Part shown: piece by piece, positions 60,253 through 64,000 of the stretch
How positions within the stretch are numbered: the first letter of the stretch is position 1
Layout of the letters: each line of letters begins with the position of its first letter
DNA from: CAYUQT01 sp964446835
GTDB taxonomy: Bacteria; Planctomycetota; Phycisphaerae; UBA1845; JAFGLZ01
Assembly: GCA_964446835.1 (NCBI GenBank)
Contig: CAYUQT010000004.1
Span: 1 to 64,000 of the forward strand
DNA: 64,000 nucleotides
Reading direction: 5' to 3'
Translations under genes and position numbers: made by a program
Notes under the pieces: model-generated
The model's input: the letters and a program-made list of their open reading frames with translations, nothing else
The model's database searches: none
Told to the model about the DNA's origin: nothing

Positions 60253-61260
60253 TCACCGGGCAAACCACTCGACGTGCTGTCGAGGGTTGAAGGGAGCGGT
60301 GGCCTCGAAGTCTTTCAGCAGGGATCGCTGCCGCTCGTCCAGCACAGGCGGCGGAACGATTCGGATGACCGCGTACTGATCGCCCCGCTGTTTGGTCTTG
60401 GGATCGACGACCCCCTTGCCTTTGAGCCGAACTTTCTTGCCACTGGCCGTGCCGGGCGGCACGGACATCACAACAGTAACCCCGTCGATCGTCGGCATCT
60501 CGACCTTGGCCCCGAGACAGGCCTCCGTGACGGATATCGGCACGTCGATGTAGATATCGCCACCGATCCGTTTGAAGAAGGGATGGGGGCTGATATGGCA
60601 CACAATGTAGAGGTCGCCTCGCTGCCCGCCACCGGAGCCGGGCTGCCCCTTGCCCCGAACGCGAACGCGCTGTCCCTGCTCGACACCGGGTGGAATGCGG
60701 ACGTTGATCGTCTCGGCGGAGGAATCGGCACCGGAGACTCGTAGGTTCAGCATCGTGCCATGAATCGCCTGAAGGAAATCGAGTGTCACCTCGTGCTCGA
60801 CATCCTGACCGCGATCCGATGCCCAAGCCCCACGGCGTCCGCGGGGCTCGCCGCGGCCCTGACGGCGAAATCGCTCGAAGATCCCGCCCATGCCGCCGCC
60901 CCCACCGAAGAGGCCCTCCAGATCGTTCAGGTCGAACTCGATGCCTTCGGCACCGGCACCGCGACCGCTGGTGTACACACGGGTGTAACGGTCGCCCGGA
61001 CCGCCGTGCCACTGAACGCCCTCCGGACCGGAGGCTCCGACGCCCGCATGGCCGAACTGATCGTACTGTTCGCGCTTGGCCTTGTCGCTGAGAACCTCGT
61101 AGGCCTCCTGGACTTCCTTGAACCTGGACTCGGCGTTCTTCTCTCCCTTGTTGCGATCGGGATGAAAGCGTTTTGCAAGCTTGCGATAGGCGGACTTGAT
61201 CTGGTCGTCCGTCGCATCGCGTTTGATCCCCAGTACGTCGTAGTAGTCCCGTTTGGCCAT
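60253..61260 (-). CDS. DnaJ/CbpA-like co-chaperone without zinc finger
   Basis: 335 residues from ATG 61260. J domain at 1-68 with HPD in KRFHPDRNKG, then a Gly/Phe-rich linker (LFGGGGGMGGIF), then the two C-terminal peptide-binding beta domains (from about 130: VTLDFLQAIHGTMLNLRV; GDLYIVCHISPHPFFKRIGGDIYIDVPI). The CxxCxGxG zinc region of DnaJ is absent. This is the type of CbpA, a Hsp70 partner. Confidence 0.92.
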   Translation of the reverse strand: MAKRDYYDVLGIKRDATDDQIKSAYRKLAKRFHPDRNKGEKNAESRFKEVQEAYEVLSDKAKREQYDQFGHAGVGASGPEGVQWHGGPGDRYTRVYTSGRGAGAEGIEFDLNDLEGLFGGGGGMGGIFERFRRQGRGEPRGRRGAWASDRGQDVEHEVTLDFLQAIHGTMLNLRVSGADSSAETINVRIPPGVEQGQRVRVRGKGQPGSGGGQRGDLYIVCHISPHPFFKRIGGDIYIDVPISVTEACLGAKVEMPTIDGVTVVMSVPPGTASGKKVRLKGKGVVDPKTKQRGDQYAVIRIVPPPVLDERQRSLLKDFEATAPFNPRQHVEWFAR

Positions 61261-61321
61261 GGCACCTGGAATTATATCCCCCCGCCCCTCATTGAACACT
61301 GCCCCCTGAAGATGTCTGCGG

Positions 61322-62893
61322 CTACCGCACGATTGCCGCCGCGATCTCTCCCCGAACCTGCTCTACGTCGGCCGGGCTGTTTGAGAACTGGGTCCAACCG
61401 GTGGTCACCTTGCGAATCATCGATTCGACCGGCTTGGGACCGCACTTCTGTTCGTAGAGCCAGAGAACCTCATAGTCCTCCAGGCCCTCGCGGATGTTCT
61501 CAAGGCGTATGGACGTCACCGGCCCGTCGATGCCCACCTTCTTGCCCGGATAGAACAGGCTGCCGTCGCCGTAGAGGTTGGTGTTGATGTCCTTGACCGT
61601 GGCCATGTCTGTCCACGGGTCTTTGCAGATCGAGGGGTGCCAGTAGGTGGTGCTCCAGTAGAGGAAGCCATGGCAGTGATACAACCGCTGCTGCCAGAAC
61701 AGCAGGCGATGCGCCAGGGCGTTCATGTCCACGAAGAAGTTCGTGTGAGGCTTGCCGGGACCGCAACATACATAGCTCCAGGTTTCGTCTCCCGCGGTGC
61801 GACGTTCGGCGAGTTGCTTCTCCTGGGGGTAGCCCGTGTAGAAGCCGGTGTTGTAGCACCAGATGTCCACGTATCCGGTCAGGAGGGCATAGATGTCGGC
61901 CTTGGAGTCAAAGCCGGAATTGCGGAAATAGGGTGTCACAACCTTCAGTCGGGCATCAAGTGTGTGAATCCTTCTGCACGCCTCCTTGAGCTGGTCGTAC
62001 TGGTCGCTGCTGACGGGCTCGTCGACCGGATAGAAGCAGCCCTTGCCGAGCACACCGGCCTTTCGTAGCGTCTCGACGGTCTGACGGAGCTCCGCATCGT
62101 TCTTGCTGTAGGGGATGGTGTAGCTCGTACATCGCGGATCGCGGAGGTACTTGAGCGCCTCGGGCGAGGTCAGCGGCATCGGTGGCGAGTAGGCGGAGAT
62201 GCGCCGTTCCAGCAGGGCCTCGTAGTACTTGGTAATGAGCCCGCGACCGGCCGGAGTGTTGAGGTCCACGCCGTGCATCAGGGCGACGTGTCCCTCGGAA
62301 ATGCCCAATGCGGTCCTTAGATGCGGCGTTTCGGGCAGAGTGAAAGGCCAGACGGTCAGGCGGATCGGCAGTGTCTGGGGCGTCATGCCCTGGGGCTCGA
62401 TGCGCACGGACGAACGATATTCACCGGCGGGCACATTCGGACCGATCGCCACGTCGATCCACACCGGCTGGTTCTTGCCCGCAGGGATATCCGTCGGCGT
62501 CCAAGGTGGCAGGGGATCGGGAAAGTCGGCCTTGTGGGCCGGCAGATGCACATAGGCCACGCGGTACAGCTGGGTTAGGAGCTTCGCCGAACCATCGGGC
62601 CCATCCCACGGCCCCATGCTGACGCGAACGCCCTTCAGTGGCTCGCGGCCGGCCTGAATGACCACCTGGATGGCTTCGTGTTCGCGTCGGGCCGCACGAA
62701 GGTGAGGCTCACACCACGTGGTCGGGCGTGCCGTTGAGGTGGTGACCGGTTGCGTGGTGGGATCCGGCGTGTCTCGCATGATCTTGACGGCACTGGGCGC
62801 ACACCAGAGGCGGTATGCACCCGAGGGTTGCTCGGCCACTGCGAAGGCTGAAACCAATCCTATGACACCAATGACATGGCCGTATATGTTCAT
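61322..62893 (-). CDS. Secreted DUF4091 protein, glycoside-hydrolase-like
   Basis: 523 residues from ATG 62893. Signal peptide at the start (MNIYGHVIGVIGLVSAFAVAEQ). N-terminal beta region (about 60-190) ending in PQTLPIRLTVWPFTLPETPHLRTALG, then a barrel-like region with GCFYPVDEPVSSDQYDQL, and a C-terminal DUF4091 segment with SIRLENIREGLEDYEVLWLYE. This arrangement is common in polysaccharide-degrading bacteria. The DEP motif suggests a glycosidase-like active site, but no activity can be named. Confidence 0.75.
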   Translation of the reverse strand: MNIYGHVIGVIGLVSAFAVAEQPSGAYRLWCAPSAVKIMRDTPDPTTQPVTTSTARPTTWCEPHLRAARREHEAIQVVIQAGREPLKGVRVSMGPWDGPDGSAKLLTQLYRVAYVHLPAHKADFPDPLPPWTPTDIPAGKNQPVWIDVAIGPNVPAGEYRSSVRIEPQGMTPQTLPIRLTVWPFTLPETPHLRTALGISEGHVALMHGVDLNTPAGRGLITKYYEALLERRISAYSPPMPLTSPEALKYLRDPRCTSYTIPYSKNDAELRQTVETLRKAGVLGKGCFYPVDEPVSSDQYDQLKEACRRIHTLDARLKVVTPYFRNSGFDSKADIYALLTGYVDIWCYNTGFYTGYPQEKQLAERRTAGDETWSYVCCGPGKPHTNFFVDMNALAHRLLFWQQRLYHCHGFLYWSTTYWHPSICKDPWTDMATVKDINTNLYGDGSLFYPGKKVGIDGPVTSIRLENIREGLEDYEVLWLYEQKCGPKPVESMIRKVTTGWTQFSNSPADVEQVRGEIAAAIVR

Positions 62894-62945
62894 AACACGA
62901 TCGTCTCCGTAGCCAAGCGTACACCGTCGAGCGAGACGCGACGCC

Positions 62946-63521
62946 TCAGGTGTGGGCGCCCCCAGCCCTCGCCCGATGCTCCGCCGCCAGAATGCCGTAG
63001 ACATACATGTCCACATAGCCGCCGTCGAGAAAGACCGCTTGACGCCGAACGCCCTCTCTCTGGAACCCCAATCGCTCATAGCATCGAACCGCCCGCGAAT
63101 TATTGGCGTAGACATCCAGCTCAAGACGATTCAGACCCAGACCGCCGAATGCGTGGTCGAGGACAAGCCGTATGGCCTCCGTACCGTAGCCCTTGCCTCG
63201 ACAGTCAGGGACCCCAATGGAAATTGCCATCCTCGCCGAACGGTCCTTCCATTTGATGCTGTTTACACTCAAACCACCAACGGCACGATTCCCCTCCCGA
63301 AGAACGATCGTCAGTTGAAACTCGTTCGGTCCGTACCATTCGTTCTCAACGCGTTCCCGCATTCTCTTCTCGCCGATAGGCAAGGCACCGCCTACCCCCG
63401 CTCGCACCGTCGGATCGTTGAGCCACTGTGTGTATTGCGGAATGTCTCCGAGCTCCACCGGACGAAGATAGATGCGATCTCCCTGCAGGAAGACCACGGG
63501 CCGGGGCGGCTGGGACTCCAT
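62946..63521 (-). CDS. GNAT N-acetyltransferase (RimJ/RimL type)
   Basis: 191 residues from ATG 63521, with GGAGG eight bases upstream. IYLRPVELGDIPQYTQWLNDP begins the RimJ/RimL pattern; the acetyl-CoA loop is GVPDCRGKGYGTEAIRLVLDHAF (RxxGxG/A), followed by NRLELDVYANNSRAVRCYERLGFQREG. It acetylates an N-terminal amine or small amine; substrate unknown. Confidence 0.88.
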   Translation of the reverse strand: MESQPPRPVVFLQGDRIYLRPVELGDIPQYTQWLNDPTVRAGVGGALPIGEKRMRERVENEWYGPNEFQLTIVLREGNRAVGGLSVNSIKWKDRSARMAISIGVPDCRGKGYGTEAIRLVLDHAFGGLGLNRLELDVYANNSRAVRCYERLGFQREGVRRQAVFLDGGYVDMYVYGILAAEHRARAGGAHT

Positions 63522-63642
63522 CGGATAGACCTCCACGTCAGAAGATGCTGTTCGCAACGACCTCTGGGTTTCAGGATCGTGCGGCTCATCACCGTCGTCA
63601 AGCCAACGACACGGTGAACAGATCACCTCGAACCGCCGCGGG

Positions 63643-64000
63643 TCAGCCCCGAAGATAGCGAACGTAATCCTGGTACAACGTGTCCGAGTCCGGCCGCCCG
63701 ATGTTCACCAGGTCGGTTCGGCGGTTCATGATTCCCTGGTACTGATAGGCGATGAGTTTCTCGGAAAGCGGCGCTTGCATGGCCATCTGTTCTCTGATCC
63801 GCTCGATGGTCCCCGGGACACAGGTGCCCCGACCGGCGGGATCGCCCTCGAGCCGGAACAGTTCGCAGTTGCACCAGAGCGACACGCCGGCCTCTCGAAC
63901 CTGCCGGCCGATGCGCTCCATCGCCTGCGCGTTTCGGCGAACGAGCTTCAGGGCCTCCTGAGTGTCCCACGCCCGGCCGCCGTAGTCCTGAGGGGCCAGG
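63643..64000 (-). CDS. C-terminal part of a secreted DUF4434-type protein
   Basis: The last 118 residues of a gene that begins beyond the right edge; TGA at 63645-63643. The reading begins LAPQDYGGRAWDTQEALKLV and continues with SLWCNCELFRLEGD, ERIREQMAMQAPLSEKLIAYQYQGIMN. APQD, LWxNxExF and KxIAYxYQ are features of the DUF4434 (glycosidase-like barrel) family. The gene would be the third polysaccharide-related gene near the end of the window. Confidence 0.6.
   Translation of the reverse strand, partial: LAPQDYGGRAWDTQEALKLVRRNAQAMERIGRQVREAGVSLWCNCELFRLEGDPAGRGTCVPGTIERIREQMAMQAPLSEKLIAYQYQGIMNRRTDLVNIGRPDSDTLYQDYVRYLRG

Noticed and set aside
1..64000. CRISPR arrays, tRNA genes, rRNA genes and insertion-sequence ends
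   Set aside because: I looked for regular direct repeats, TTCGA-type T-arms with cloverleaf partners, and terminal inverted repeats with transposase reading frames, and found none that hold up by eye.

Overview
This window is GC-rich, gene-dense chromosomal DNA from a Gram-negative bacterium that makes lipid A. The evidence is a run encoding LptD, two OmpH/Skp chaperones, LpxD, a fused LpxC-FabZ protein, LpxA and an LpxL-type acyltransferase. The LpxC-FabZ fusion, a glycosyltransferase with C-terminal TPR repeats, secreted DUF4091 and DUF4434 proteins, and a GNAT/DnaJ/SDR housekeeping tail together suggest Planctomycetota, probably a Phycisphaerae relative. That assignment is an inference from gene content, not from a marker gene. 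I saw no rRNA, tRNA, CRISPR array or intact insertion sequence.

Layout. (1) 103-6319: a minus-strand operon encoding a PTS EIIA-opine dehydrogenase fusion, a protein with a B12-binding motif, and an asparagine-synthetase-like enzyme without its glutaminase nucleophile; a LysR/NhaR-type regulator is divergent to it. (2) 6184-8484: a decayed patch with small membrane protein genes, a 30-bp dispersed repeat and broken toxin-antitoxin genes. (3) 8689-14241: a six-gene nonulosonic (sialic-type) acid operon (neuA, neuC, methyltransferase, neuB, ATP-grasp ligase, PIG-L deacetylase). (4) 14254-21166: an acyl-CoA-synthetase-like gene, and a TetR-controlled RND efflux operon whose promoter and operator are visible. 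(5) 21242-36282: an FAD oxidoreductase, an ArnT-like glycosyltransferase, a secreted putative glycoside hydrolase, a TMTC-like TPR glycosyltransferase, and an ABC exporter with a large membrane partner.

(6) 36288-43084: cofactor genes. A SAM hydrolase is followed by bioA, then thiC under a TPP riboswitch, then a cysteine-desulfurase-like gene, an Rrf2 regulator and a FixJ-like response regulator. (7) 43081-46696: nagA, and three CsgG/FlgO-type lipoproteins behind a strong promoter. (8) 46786-57984: the lipid A and outer-membrane assembly operon, ending in a GnnA-like oxidoreductase, plus lpxL and a methyltransferase. (9) 58090-64000: a tandem duplication of small Gly-rich lipoproteins with matching promoters, a pteridine-reductase-like SDR, a membrane protein, a DnaJ-like protein, a DUF4091 protein, a GNAT enzyme and the 3' end of a DUF4434 gene.

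The most promising candidate for an undescribed system is region 1. An opine dehydrogenase would make N-(carboxyalkyl) amino acids. An asparagine-synthetase homologue lacking glutaminase function resembles the amide- and lactam-forming enzymes of the beta-lactam synthetase type, which act on just such molecules. The B12-type protein and the phospho-His EIIA domain add a possible mutase step and a possible nitrogen/PTS control input.
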